Source: Acidobacteriota bacterium
Lineage (GTDB): Bacteria > Acidobacteriota > Terriglobia > Terriglobales > Acidobacteriaceae
Assembly (NCBI GenBank): GCA_021846275.1
Contig: JAJZBZ010000002.1
Coordinates: 248,001 to 312,000, forward strand
Direction of reading: 5' to 3'
Length of the DNA stretch: 64,000 nt
Shown here piece by piece: positions 56,698-64,000 of this stretch (position 1 is the stretch's first letter; the number at the start of each line of letters is the position of its first letter). The notes under the pieces were generated by a model. The model worked only from the letters and a program-made list of their open reading frames with translations. It did not search any database and was not told the origin of the DNA. The translations under genes and the position numbers were made by a program.

Positions 56698-57300
56698 TCA
56701 GCGGCGGCGAAATCCGCCCGGACGGCGATCGCCGCGCCCACCCCGATCACCGCGTTCGCCCCTGTCGCCGCCGCGTCGCGGCATCGCCGGAATGGGCGCG
56801 GGCAGATGAGTTTTGCCTTCGGGGTAGACGACCAGATAGCGCTCGCTGCCCTCGCCGAGTGAGGCTGTCTCCACGCCCTCCATATCGCGAAAGAGCATGT
56901 GCAACCTGCGTCGCTCGCGCGAGTGGGTCGGCGGAAAGCTGTACGGCATGCCCGTCTCCAGCACGCGCGCAGCCGCTGTTTCGGCTGCCATGCGCAGCTC
57001 CTGCTCCTCCATCGCCTTGAAGTTCAGCGCGTCAAAGCTGAGCAGATAGTGCTCCTGCGGCTCAAGCCGCAGTGTCTGCGTGGCCATGTGTTCCAGCGCG
57101 CGCAGCAACTCGCCCTTGCGCTGCGTCAGCAGCGTCGCATCCGGCCCCATGAACTCCACCATCAGGGCTGGCATCTCTTCCTCACCCACGGCGTTGCCGG
57201 ACATCGCGCGAAACTTCAGCCGAAATCCTCCGTTGTGGATGATCCCGTTCAGCAGACCGGCGACTTTCTGGGCAGACTCTTGCAGATTCTCAATCGGCAT
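56698..57300 (-). CDS. R3H-domain nucleic-acid-binding protein with RGG-rich tail
   Basis: 200 residues. A KH-like/R3H C-terminal half contains the R3H pattern in HSRERRRLHMLFRDMEGVET (about 125-144), as in Jag/KhpB proteins. It ends in an Arg/Gly/Asp-rich tail with repeated RGD/RGG units (RRGGDRGERGDRGGRGDRRP), a type of segment that binds RNA. The usual N-terminal Jag domain and the yidC neighbour are missing, so it is an atypical stand-alone member. Start at 57300 (MPIENLQESAQKV). Confidence 0.78.
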   Translation of the reverse strand: MPIENLQESAQKVAGLLNGIIHNGGFRLKFRAMSGNAVGEEEMPALMVEFMGPDATLLTQRKGELLRALEHMATQTLRLEPQEHYLLSFDALNFKAMEEQELRMAAETAAARVLETGMPYSFPPTHSRERRRLHMLFRDMEGVETASLGEGSERYLVVYPEGKTHLPAPIPAMPRRGGDRGERGDRGGRGDRRPGGFRRR

Positions 57301-57390
57301 CTCGTTATCAGTATCGCAAATCCGCAAATGTATCCCAAATCCGTGCGTGCCGGATCCGGGTCTGGCGGCGTGCGCTCCTGCCAAACAGAA

Positions 57391-57422
57391 CGCGCCGGAG
57401 AACGAACTGGTTCCCCGGCGCG
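57391..57422 (-). terminator. Probable terminator of the second TonB-receptor gene
   Basis: CGCGCCGG-A-GAAC pairs with GTTC-C-CCGGCGCG around a six-base loop: a 13-bp stem with one mismatch. It lies about 80 bases beyond the receptor stop codon and upstream of the R3H gene. The following minus-strand sequence is only moderately T-rich (TTCTGTTT). Confidence 0.5.
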
Positions 57423-57500
57423 GAAAGTTTTCCTTCCGGCGAAAGAATATCGCCGACGCTGATCGAGACGCACGGTTATGCGGCCCGATCCGAGATCGGC

Positions 57501-60161
57501 TCAGAAGTGGAACTCAAGCGAGCCGTAAAGGCTGACCGGAGCGCCGGGGTAGGCCAGAATGTATCCAGCCTGGGTCGGGTCGGCCGTCGGGCCAAAGATG
57601 CCAGCCGAATTCGTTCCGTAGTAGCCGCCCGAGGAGATGAACTCGTAGATGTTGTACTTTGAGTTGGCCACATTCTGAGCGTTCAGAGCAAACTCCATGA
57701 ACTTCTTATACGGAACTTTCACACCCAGGTTCAGCGTGCCGTAGCTGGACATCTGCTGGTTGCTGGGCTGCGGAAACTGGTTGCCGGCCGAGTCCACGCC
57801 GTTGTTGTTGAAGATGTACTGCGCGCCGAGGAACTGGAACGCCACCATCGGTTCCACATGCAGGTCGTCGTTGATCCTCTTGTCATAGAAGAGACCGGCG
57901 TTCAGCGTCGAATCCGGCACGTAGGGCACATGCAGACCGTTGAAGTCCTGCTGCGGCGTCGAGGAGTTGATCGCGACCACGGTTGTGTAGTTCGTATAAA
58001 TCGAAGTCTCCAGGTTGAAGTTGGCAAAGACATGCAGACGCGCGATCGGATCGTCGTCAAACGAGGCGTTGAAGCCCTTGTACTCCGACGTTCCGTTTGC
58101 CGAGACGGTATTTCCATTCGCCAGCGTCGTGTCAATCTCCTGATTGGCCCAGCGCTGGTGATAGAAGGTGCCGGTGATGAGCATCGAGTTCAGCACGCCC
58201 GTTCCCTCGTGGTGAATTTTGAATCCCGCCTGCCAGTACTCCTGGCGCGAGAGGTGGTAGCTGGCCGGATCGACGCTCTGGAAGAGTCCGCCGCCGCCGC
58301 CCATCTGCGGCGCGCGAAGAGCTTCCATGAAGCCGCCGTAGACTTGCAGCCAGGGCAGCGCGCGCACGGTCGCGTTCACGGCAGGCTCCACGCCGCTGCG
58401 ATTCTCCAGGCCGCCGCACTCGGAACTCTGCACCTTCACGTTGCCGCTGGTCGAGGCTCCCGTCGCAGCGCAGTGGGATGCGAACGTCGCATTCGGTCCA
58501 AGCTGGAAATCCTCCGGCACAGCCGAAGAATAGCCTGTGCTGAAGCCGACGTAGCGCAGACTCGGCGTCAGGCTCACGTAGGAGTTGAAGCGAATCTCGT
58601 CCTGCGCCAGAATCGCGAAGTCGCCCTGGTTGTAGTAGGACGAGCGAATCTTGCCGCCCACGTTGGCGATGCGCTTCCCGCCGCCATCTGCCGTGTTGAA
58701 GAAGTTGTTGCGGCTGTTGTAGAGCGCGCTGATGTAGTAGCCGCCGACGGTGATGTAGTTGTAGGGCAACCGCTTGGTCACCAGCAGCCTGTCGCCCACC
58801 GTATCCGTGTATGGACTGTTCCACTCCTCAAGCTGCGGACCGGGATTGAAAAGGTCAAACTGCCGATAGTGCGAGCGCGCGATGTGCATGAACCACGACA
58901 GGTTTTCCAGATTCGTCGTCGGGTCAAGCTGCACATGCTCGCGCCCGTATACGAGGCCCATCTCGTTGGTGTCGTACTTTTCATAGCTCAGGTAGGGCAG
59001 TGTGCTGTAGTAGCCGGAAGTCTGCTGGCTGTACTGTTGTCCGGTTGGCGTTCCGTCCATGGTTATGAGTGGATTGGCCGTTATCGGAATCACCTGCGAA
59101 CGATAGCCCGCGCCGTGCGCATAGTAGCCGCCAATCTCAAAGCTGTTCGCCTGATAGCTCTTGATCGCCTTGCCGAAGAACGCCAGATCCTTGCCCGGAT
59201 TCTGGAAGCCATCCGGCGCGCTGCGGAAGTCGTTGCCATCGCCCACGCCGCCGCCCACAACCGCCGACCAGCCCTTCCAGATGCCGCTCGTGCCCACGAC
59301 GGCAATGTCCTTCTGGCTGAAGCTGCCGTAGGTCATCGACGCGTTCAAATGAGGTTTGGAAGTCGGCTGCACCGGCGTGAACTCCACCATGCCGCCGATA
59401 TTGTTGTACCAGCGCGAGTCCGCATCGCCGGGTCCGTAGGTCACGTTGGCATTCTGAATCAGAAACTGCTCCGGCAGTGTCGGCGACTGCCAAAGGTTCG
59501 TCGCCGGATCGACAATCGGCACGCCGTCAAAGGTGATCGCCAGCGCACCGCCGCCGGAGTAGCCGCCGTAGCCGCCCCAGCCCTGCGAAACGCCATTCAC
59601 GCCCACCGTGTACTTCGTCGCGCCGGTATTACCGTAGCCAGTCACGTTCGCGCCCGGCGTCTGGGAGATGATCTGCGCCGCGCCTGCCAGCGGTCCCACG
59701 GCCTCCATCTCCTTGCTGTCGAGCACGCGAAGCTGCTGGTCGCTTTCAAAGACCTCCTGCTGCGTCGGCTGCTCGGTCACACCCGGCATCGCCGCCGTCA
59801 CGTTCACGGTCTCGCCGGTCGAGGCAACCTTCAGCGTCACGCTTTCGGTCAGCGCCTGTCCGGCTGCCAGTTGCAGCGTGTCCAGGGTCGCGGTCTGGAA
59901 TCCCTGCCGGTTGACGACCACCTTGTAGCGTCCCGCCTTCAGGCCCATGACGCTGAAGCTGCCGTTGGCGTCGCTTGTCGTGTGCATCCCAGTGCCCGAG
60001 CCGAGGTTGGTCACCGTCACATCCGCTCCTGAAACGACAGCGCCCGTGTTATCCGTCACCGTTCCCGCGATGCTGCTTGTCGCCTGGGACCACGCCATCG
60101 TGGTCGCCAGAGCAAAGCAGGCCATCAGCGGAAAAATGCTGCTCAGAATAATCTTTTTCAA
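57501..60161 (-). CDS. TonB-dependent receptor with carboxypeptidase-regulatory domain (second receptor)
   Basis: 886 residues if it starts at the TTG at 60161, which has GAGGAGG eight bases upstream and begins directly with a Lys-Lys signal peptide (KKIILSSIFPLMACFALATT). The domains are CarboxypepD_reg (about 32-115, with IAGTVTDNTGAVVSGADVTV), plug (about 125-260) and a beta-barrel ending in FHF. It differs from the first receptor in length and in the absence of an adjoining TPR or phosphatase-fold gene, so it is a stand-alone uptake receptor. Ligand unknown. No ATG gives a complete signal peptide. Confidence 0.88.
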   Translation of the reverse strand: MKKIILSSIFPLMACFALATTMAWSQATSSIAGTVTDNTGAVVSGADVTVTNLGSGTGMHTTSDANGSFSVMGLKAGRYKVVVNRQGFQTATLDTLQLAAGQALTESVTLKVASTGETVNVTAAMPGVTEQPTQQEVFESDQQLRVLDSKEMEAVGPLAGAAQIISQTPGANVTGYGNTGATKYTVGVNGVSQGWGGYGGYSGGGALAITFDGVPIVDPATNLWQSPTLPEQFLIQNANVTYGPGDADSRWYNNIGGMVEFTPVQPTSKPHLNASMTYGSFSQKDIAVVGTSGIWKGWSAVVGGGVGDGNDFRSAPDGFQNPGKDLAFFGKAIKSYQANSFEIGGYYAHGAGYRSQVIPITANPLITMDGTPTGQQYSQQTSGYYSTLPYLSYEKYDTNEMGLVYGREHVQLDPTTNLENLSWFMHIARSHYRQFDLFNPGPQLEEWNSPYTDTVGDRLLVTKRLPYNYITVGGYYISALYNSRNNFFNTADGGGKRIANVGGKIRSSYYNQGDFAILAQDEIRFNSYVSLTPSLRYVGFSTGYSSAVPEDFQLGPNATFASHCAATGASTSGNVKVQSSECGGLENRSGVEPAVNATVRALPWLQVYGGFMEALRAPQMGGGGGLFQSVDPASYHLSRQEYWQAGFKIHHEGTGVLNSMLITGTFYHQRWANQEIDTTLANGNTVSANGTSEYKGFNASFDDDPIARLHVFANFNLETSIYTNYTTVVAINSSTPQQDFNGLHVPYVPDSTLNAGLFYDKRINDDLHVEPMVAFQFLGAQYIFNNNGVDSAGNQFPQPSNQQMSSYGTLNLGVKVPYKKFMEFALNAQNVANSKYNIYEFISSGGYYGTNSAGIFGPTADPTQAGYILAYPGAPVSLYGSLEFHF

Positions 60162-60375
60162 GCGCCAATCCTCCTCAAATTTCCTCAAAGACCCGGAATA
60201 TGTAACTTCGCGCATGCCAGAGACTCCAGGGCGCGCGCTGGTTACAACTCTGTCGGAACGAGATTGACGCCAGATGACGGATGCGTGAATGCCACGCGAA
60301 TTGGATGAAGATTCTGTAAATGCGCTCAGGTCATGCCTTGCGCGGAACGATCCGTAAACAGGTGCCAAAAAGAAA

Positions 60376-60402
60376 AAACGCACCGCGGCGAGCGGTGCGT
60401 TT
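60376..60402 (-). terminator. Rho-independent terminator of the DUF6580 gene
   Basis: AAACGCACCGC and GCGGTGCGTTT form a perfect 11-bp stem with a five-base loop. On the minus strand it is followed by TTTTTTCTTTTT, giving a strong terminator after the membrane-protein gene. Confidence 0.88.
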
Positions 60403-60431
60403 CATTTGAAGGAAATCGTTGGATTGGAAGG

Positions 60432-60968
60432 CTACACCGGGCGGTGTGCCTCGGCAGTCTGCGACGTCCAGCGCCGCAGCAAAACCGGCACCCCAAAGGC
60501 AAGCGCCAGCACCATCCCGGTCGAGATCACATCGCGCTCATAGAACGGAAGCCCGGCCACGAAGCAGGCCAGCAGCCCGCCCGCCGTCTTCGGATAAAGC
60601 GTCTGCGCGCCCAGCCACACAGCGAAATTCGAGAGCAGGAAAAACGAGGTCGGCCCCAGCAGCGCGGCCGCCACGCCGTGAAGAACCGTCGCGCGCTCCC
60701 GCAGCAGCACATGGCCCAGCGCCATCGCGCCCGCATACCAGGCCCACGTGACCACATACGCCTGCCAGGCAAAGTCATAGCCGAAGACGTGCGTCGTCGT
60801 GTAATAGTCCGACGCGGCCAGAACCACCACCGGCACCGCCATCTCCAGCCAGTTGCGCCGCGCGCCAAAGTACAGCAGCGAGCCGCCCACGGCCGTGAAT
60901 CCATACCAGCCCGCATGCGGCAGAACATGGCTCAGCACAGCGGCCAGCAAAAGCAGATAGGCAAACAT
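60432..60968 (-). CDS. DUF6580-like membrane protein
   Basis: 178 residues, about five membrane segments: FAYLLLLAAVLSHVLP, YGFTAVGGSLLYFGA, AVPVVVLAASDYYTTTHVFG and further helices. The pattern, with a tetra-residue DYYTT stretch in the third segment, suits the DUF6580/ECF-like membrane family, whose substrate is unknown. The ATG at 60968 has GAGGTGATC upstream. It is a single-gene unit with a strong terminator. Confidence 0.6.
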   Translation of the reverse strand: MFAYLLLLAAVLSHVLPHAGWYGFTAVGGSLLYFGARRNWLEMAVPVVVLAASDYYTTTHVFGYDFAWQAYVVTWAWYAGAMALGHVLLRERATVLHGVAAALLGPTSFFLLSNFAVWLGAQTLYPKTAGGLLACFVAGLPFYERDVISTGMVLALAFGVPVLLRRWTSQTAEAHRPV

Positions 60969-61088
60969 GATCACCTCAGAAAACGTGCGTATTCCAGTAT
61001 TGTCCGGCCCCGAGCCGCGGCGGTCAACTGCAAAGCTGTTGGCCCGATCAACAAAAGCATCCTGGCCAGCGCAGTCTCGGCATCACGG

Positions 61089-62183
61089 TCACCTCTGCGC
61101 GCGCCCGTTCAGGATCATCGCCACCGGCTCGTTTCCGCTCACCAAGTAGACCCATCCCGTCAGCGGCGACTCCATCAGTTGCTGGCTCAGCCGCCCCTCG
61201 GCGCTGCCGGCCGTGCGCAGATCCCGATAGGAGTAGGCAAACCGCAGATCGCTGAACTCGATCGTCGTCCAGCTTTGCGCGGGACGACCCACGCCATCCG
61301 CCTCCACCGGCCCCACATCCCGCACCACCGGCCACGAGGACCAGTCCTGATACACCTGCCCTAGCATCGTCCGCTTCGCCGCCTCGGTCGCCGCATCCGG
61401 CTGCGGTTTGTAGAGCAGGTTGGTCGTCGCATCGCTGTCCACCGAGCCGGTGCGCGTATCGATCTCCGCCGTCTGCCAGGCCTGCGGCAACTCCATGAGC
61501 GCATGCCAGCGGAATGGATTCCACGGATACGGCATGAGGGCCACGCGCAGCGGCTCGCTTGCCGTCACATCGGCGGCCATCAGTTTCTGTTGCGCATCCT
61601 GCTGCTCGGCCCATCGCCAGCAGCCGATCAGCGCCATTCCGCAGAGCGCGGCAATCGCCAGAGCGCGTCCGCGCGGCTGCCGCGCCCGCGCGCCAATCTC
61701 GCCGTCGGCCAGGCCCATCACTGCGGGAATCACCAGCCCCATTCCCAGCAGCAGCAGGAATGCAGGCTCGACGATGAAGACCAGATTTCCCGCGTACCAG
61801 TGCCTGTCAAACGGGAAAAACGGTCGCAGCCCGTAGGTATTCGTCCAGTCCAGCAGCAGATGGCTCAGGTCCGCGACAAGCGCCACCAGCCACAGCCAGC
61901 CCCAGCGCACCGGCTGTCCGTGTCTGCCCTTGCCGCCCCGCCATCGATCCCACAGCCACACCACGCCGATAACCGCCAGAGCCATCGCCGGCGCGGCCAC
62001 CAGCGTATGCGTAATGCCGCGATGGTGCTCCAGCCCGGAGACAGGCCCACGCAGACTCCACGCCACATCGATGTCCGGGGCTTCGGCGGCCAGCGTCGCG
62101 GCCAGCGTCGCATGGGCCGTCCTGCGGTTCCAGCCCGCGCGGCCCAGGCAGGCTCCCGTCAGCAAGTGCGTCACCGGATCCAT
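61089..62183 (-). CDS. YdjM/DUF457-like membrane-bound metal-dependent hydrolase
   Basis: 364 residues. It starts MDPVTHLLTGACLGRAGWNR with the conserved H6, then AEAPDIDVAW and HHRGITHTL, all motifs of the YdjM/DUF457 family, where His and Asp residues probably bind a metal. Several membrane helices follow (about 60-190) with a soluble C-terminal domain (200-360) that is longer than usual in the family. It is divergent from nadD, with only 56 bp between starts. The reaction is unknown. Confidence 0.82.
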   Translation of the reverse strand: MDPVTHLLTGACLGRAGWNRRTAHATLAATLAAEAPDIDVAWSLRGPVSGLEHHRGITHTLVAAPAMALAVIGVVWLWDRWRGGKGRHGQPVRWGWLWLVALVADLSHLLLDWTNTYGLRPFFPFDRHWYAGNLVFIVEPAFLLLLGMGLVIPAVMGLADGEIGARARQPRGRALAIAALCGMALIGCWRWAEQQDAQQKLMAADVTASEPLRVALMPYPWNPFRWHALMELPQAWQTAEIDTRTGSVDSDATTNLLYKPQPDAATEAAKRTMLGQVYQDWSSWPVVRDVGPVEADGVGRPAQSWTTIEFSDLRFAYSYRDLRTAGSAEGRLSQQLMESPLTGWVYLVSGNEPVAMILNGRAQR

Positions 62184-62239
62184 CGCGCCTCACCCTACCG
62201 GCCCCATTCTATCCGCAACGACTCGTCTACGATGAACTC

Positions 62240-63010
62240 ATGCCCGCAGCGAATTCCAATTCGCCCCGCAAAGCCTCGGCTCACGCCGCTCCGCGTATCG
62301 CCTTTTTCGGCGGCAGCTTTGACCCTCCGCACTGCGGCCATCTGGGCATCGCGCGCGCCGCCCGTCAGGCGCTAGCGCTCGACACTGTGCTCTTCGCGCC
62401 GGTCGGCCTCCAGCCGCTCAAGGCGGATCATCCCTCACCCACCGACTTTGCGCACCGTCTGGCGATGACCCGCATGGCCATCGCCGACGAACCTGGCTTC
62501 GAGCTTTCCCTGCTGGACGCGCCCAACGCCGACGGCGAGCCAAACTTTACCGCGTCCACCCTGGAGCGCCTGCGCGCGGAGCTGCCTTCCGCAGCGGAGC
62601 TGTTCCTGCTCATCGGCTCCGATTCCCTTCCGCAGTTCGCGCGGTGGCACCGCGCCGCGGAGATTCCCTTTCTTGCCTCGCTCGTCGTCGCCGCGCGTCC
62701 CGGCAAATCGACCGCGATGCTCGTCGATCCAACAATCTGGCTGCCAGCATCGCTGCGCCTGGATGGAGCCAGACAGAGACAGGAAAAATCCGGCCTGCGC
62801 AGCCTTCGGATTGCCAATCCTGCTGGCCACGCCGCACAGCTTCATTTCCTCGACGAACCGGATTATCCCGTCAGCGCCACAGAACTGCGCGCCCTGCTTG
62901 CCAGTGGCGCCGCATACGGTTTCACAAATCTGCTGCCGCCCGGCGTGCTCGACTATATCCGCGCCCACCGGCTCTATGCGGAGTCTTCCGGCAAGACAAT
63001 GGCAAGATAG
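62240..63010 (+). CDS. nadD: Nicotinate-nucleotide adenylyltransferase
   Basis: 256 residues. The nucleotidyltransferase motif GGSFDPPHCGHL (24-35) holds the HxGH-type signature, LLIGSDSLPQFARWHRAAEI is the substrate-binding region and PVSATELRALLASGAAYGF matches the conserved C-terminal (I/V)SxTxxR motif. It makes deamido-NAD from nicotinate mononucleotide and ATP. The Pro/Ser/Ala-rich N-terminal extension (1-18) is probably disordered. It is followed 105 bp later by rsfS, a classic nadD-rsfS pairing. Confidence 0.95.
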   Translation: MPAANSNSPRKASAHAAPRIAFFGGSFDPPHCGHLGIARAARQALALDTVLFAPVGLQPLKADHPSPTDFAHRLAMTRMAIADEPGFELSLLDAPNADGEPNFTASTLERLRAELPSAAELFLLIGSDSLPQFARWHRAAEIPFLASLVVAARPGKSTAMLVDPTIWLPASLRLDGARQRQEKSGLRSLRIANPAGHAAQLHFLDEPDYPVSATELRALLASGAAYGFTNLLPPGVLDYIRAHRLYAESSGKTMAR

Positions 63011-63115
63011 GAACACACGGCAAGCCCAGCCGCGCCGATCATGCGCTCCCGGATTCGCATCCTGCTACCATGAAGCGTGCTCCGCCGCACGCGGACAAGG
63101 AGAAACGCAACCGCC

Positions 63116-64000
63116 ATGCCCAACCGGGATACGCTTCTGCAACTGCTCGCCGCCGTGACCGCCTGTGACGACAAGAAGGCCGAGGATACGCGCATCCTCG
63201 CGCTCGATCCGATGGACTCCGGTCTGGCCGACTTTTTTCTCATCGCATCCGGTTCGAGCGACCGTCAGGTTCTGGCCATCGCCGACGAAATCGAGCTTCA
63301 GTTAAAGCGGAAATTTGGCATCTATCCGCGTTCTGTTGAAGGTCGTCAAAAATCGGAGTGGATTCTGCTCGATTATGTGGATATAGTTGTTCACGTCTTC
63401 CTTTCTGAGAAGCGCGCGTACTACGACATTGAACGGCTCCGGAAAAGCGCTCAAACGCTCACCGGCACAGAAGTGGGAATGCTGCTCCAACGCGAAGAAC
63501 GAGCGCGCAGGGAAAAGAAGACGCTGACTAGCGGTGCCAAATCAAAATCCGTGAAGGGAGAATCATCGATGAGTCCATCGCCCGCAAAACCGGCTGCGAA
63601 GAAGGCAGCCGCCAAACCCGCAGCCAAGAAGGCTGCTCCGAAGAAAGCTGCCGCAAAAAAGGCCGCTCCGAAGAAGGCAGCCGCCAAGAAACCGGCTGCG
63701 AAGAAGGCCGCTCCGAAGAAGGCTGCTGCAAAAAAGCCAGCCGCCAAGAAGGCTGCTCCGAAGAAGGCCGCTCCAGCGAAAAAAGCTGCTGCAAAAAAGC
63801 CAGCCGCAAAAAAGGCTGCTCCAAAGAAAGCTGCCGTGAAGAAAGCGGCTCCCGCAAAGAAAGCCGCCGCCAAGCCGACAGCCAAGAAGGTTGCCATCAA
63901 GGCCGCAGCCAAGCCTGCCGCCAAGAAGCCGACGGCTGCCAGCGTGACCATGCCCTCGATGTATCTGGCGCCTCCACGCACCAGCGTCGAAATGCCCGAG
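63116..64000 (+). CDS. rsfS: Ribosomal silencing factor RsfS fused in frame to a histone-H1-like Lys/Ala/Pro tail (incomplete at window edge)
   Basis: 295 codons are present and the frame is still open at the window edge. Residues 1-120 are RsfS: DDKKAEDTRILALDPMDSGL, ADFFLIASGSSDRQVLAIAD, SEWILLDYVDIVVHVFLSEK and RAYYDIERL. RsfS binds protein L14 of the large subunit and blocks subunit joining. Residues 155-285 are a tail of PAAKKA/APKKAA repeats like histone H1 or HctB proteins, ending in a less repetitive SVTMPSMYLAPPRTSVEMPE. An in-frame ATG at 63569 (M152) has GAAGGGAG eight bases before it, so the tail could also be made as a separate protein. No stop separates the parts. Confidence 0.8.
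   Translation, partial: MPNRDTLLQLLAAVTACDDKKAEDTRILALDPMDSGLADFFLIASGSSDRQVLAIADEIELQLKRKFGIYPRSVEGRQKSEWILLDYVDIVVHVFLSEKRAYYDIERLRKSAQTLTGTEVGMLLQREERARREKKTLTSGAKSKSVKGESSMSPSPAKPAAKKAAAKPAAKKAAPKKAAAKKAAPKKAAAKKPAAKKAAPKKAAAKKPAAKKAAPKKAAPAKKAAAKKPAAKKAAPKKAAVKKAAPAKKAAAKPTAKKVAIKAAAKPAAKKPTAASVTMPSMYLAPPRTSVEMPE
63569..64000 (+). other. Possible internal start producing a separate histone-H1-like protein
   Basis: ATG at 63569 is in frame with rsfS and has GAAGGGAG eight bases upstream, a normal ribosome site. From it the product would be MSPSPAKPAAKKAAAKPAAK and further repeats, about 33% lysine: a histone-H1-like DNA-binding protein. Whether it is made separately, as part of a fusion, or both cannot be decided here. 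Confidence 0.45.

Noticed and set aside
60333-62375. Plus-strand frames of 343 and 290 codons opposite the DUF6580 and YdjM genes
   Set aside because: They are Arg/His/Gln-rich antisense frames without ribosome sites or known domains.
63590-63930. Possible CRISPR or tandem-repeat array in the AAGAAGGC-rich stretch
   Set aside because: The repeats are short, irregular and codon-phased, with no spacers; they encode the protein tail.
63451-63981. Minus-strand frame of Phe/Ala-rich repeats (FFAAAFFGAAF) that looks like a membrane protein
   Set aside because: It is the exact reverse of the Lys/Ala-rich RsfS tail; AAG/AAA and GCN codons read backwards give CTT/TTT and NGC, so the hydrophobic look is artificial.

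Overview
The window is high-GC, densely packed bacterial chromosome. The gene content points to an acidobacterium of the Terriglobales/Acidobacteriaceae type (Granulicella, Terriglobus, Edaphobacter or similar). The indicators are two Oar-like TonB-dependent receptors with an N-terminal carboxypeptidase-regulatory domain, three CRTAC1-type FG-GAP/ASPIC proteins, a DUF5715 protein, many Tat signals and several carbohydrate-active enzymes. No rRNA, tRNA, CRISPR array, transposase or phage gene was recognised, so this looks like core chromosome rather than an island. Taxonomy is inference from gene families only.

Layout. 0-7.3 kb: a redox block with a SoxR regulator, its operator and a divergent FMN reductase (cut by the window edge), DoxX, a cupin-CMD fusion, an aldo/keto reductase, a two-subunit molybdenum hydroxylase (iorA/iorB-like) and a divergent AraC regulator. 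7.4-20.2 kb: cell-wall amidase plus a translationally coupled glycosyltransferase, a cold-shock protein, a PLP decarboxylase, aldose epimerase, galactokinase, alpha-glucan phosphorylase, RuvB, DinB and a membrane protein. 20.3-27 kb: GyrA, DUF5715, DUF2071 and a two-domain ThyX-like protein. 27-30 kb: larE-larC-larB (nickel-pincer cofactor synthesis). 30-45 kb: a carbohydrate block with a GH35 protein, a TonB receptor operon (receptor, TPR lipid/periplasmic protein, Tat-exported phosphatase-fold protein, unknown protein), a TIM-barrel isomerase, a CRTAC1 protein and a GH3 beta-glucosidase. 45-51.5 kb: protoporphyrinogen oxidase, a TIGR04053-like radical SAM protein, cytochrome bd (cydAB) and a tandem universal stress protein, with two CRP/FNR-type operators. 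51.5-64 kb: tandem CRTAC1 paralogues, a NagX-like acyltransferase, an R3H RNA-binding protein, a second TonB receptor, two membrane proteins, NadD and RsfS.

Themes. Carbohydrate uptake and breakdown (TonB receptors, GH35, GH3, GalK, glucan phosphorylase) may be controlled by LacI-type repressors: LacI-like sequences lie upstream of the receptor operon and of the GH35 gene. Heme and microaerobic respiration genes form a second group, joined by CRP-type palindromes.

Most notable. The window ends inside a reading frame that joins a ribosomal silencing factor (RsfS) to a long histone-H1-like Lys/Ala/Pro tail, with a possible internal start. A 531-residue double ThyX-like protein appears to divide the usual ThyX motifs between its halves. 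The DUF5715 protein keeps the zinc ligands of LAS/M15 peptidases but lacks the catalytic acid of that motif. Hand-sampled strand composition changes from G-rich to C-rich on the plus strand near 39-43 kb, as expected if the window crosses the replication terminus.
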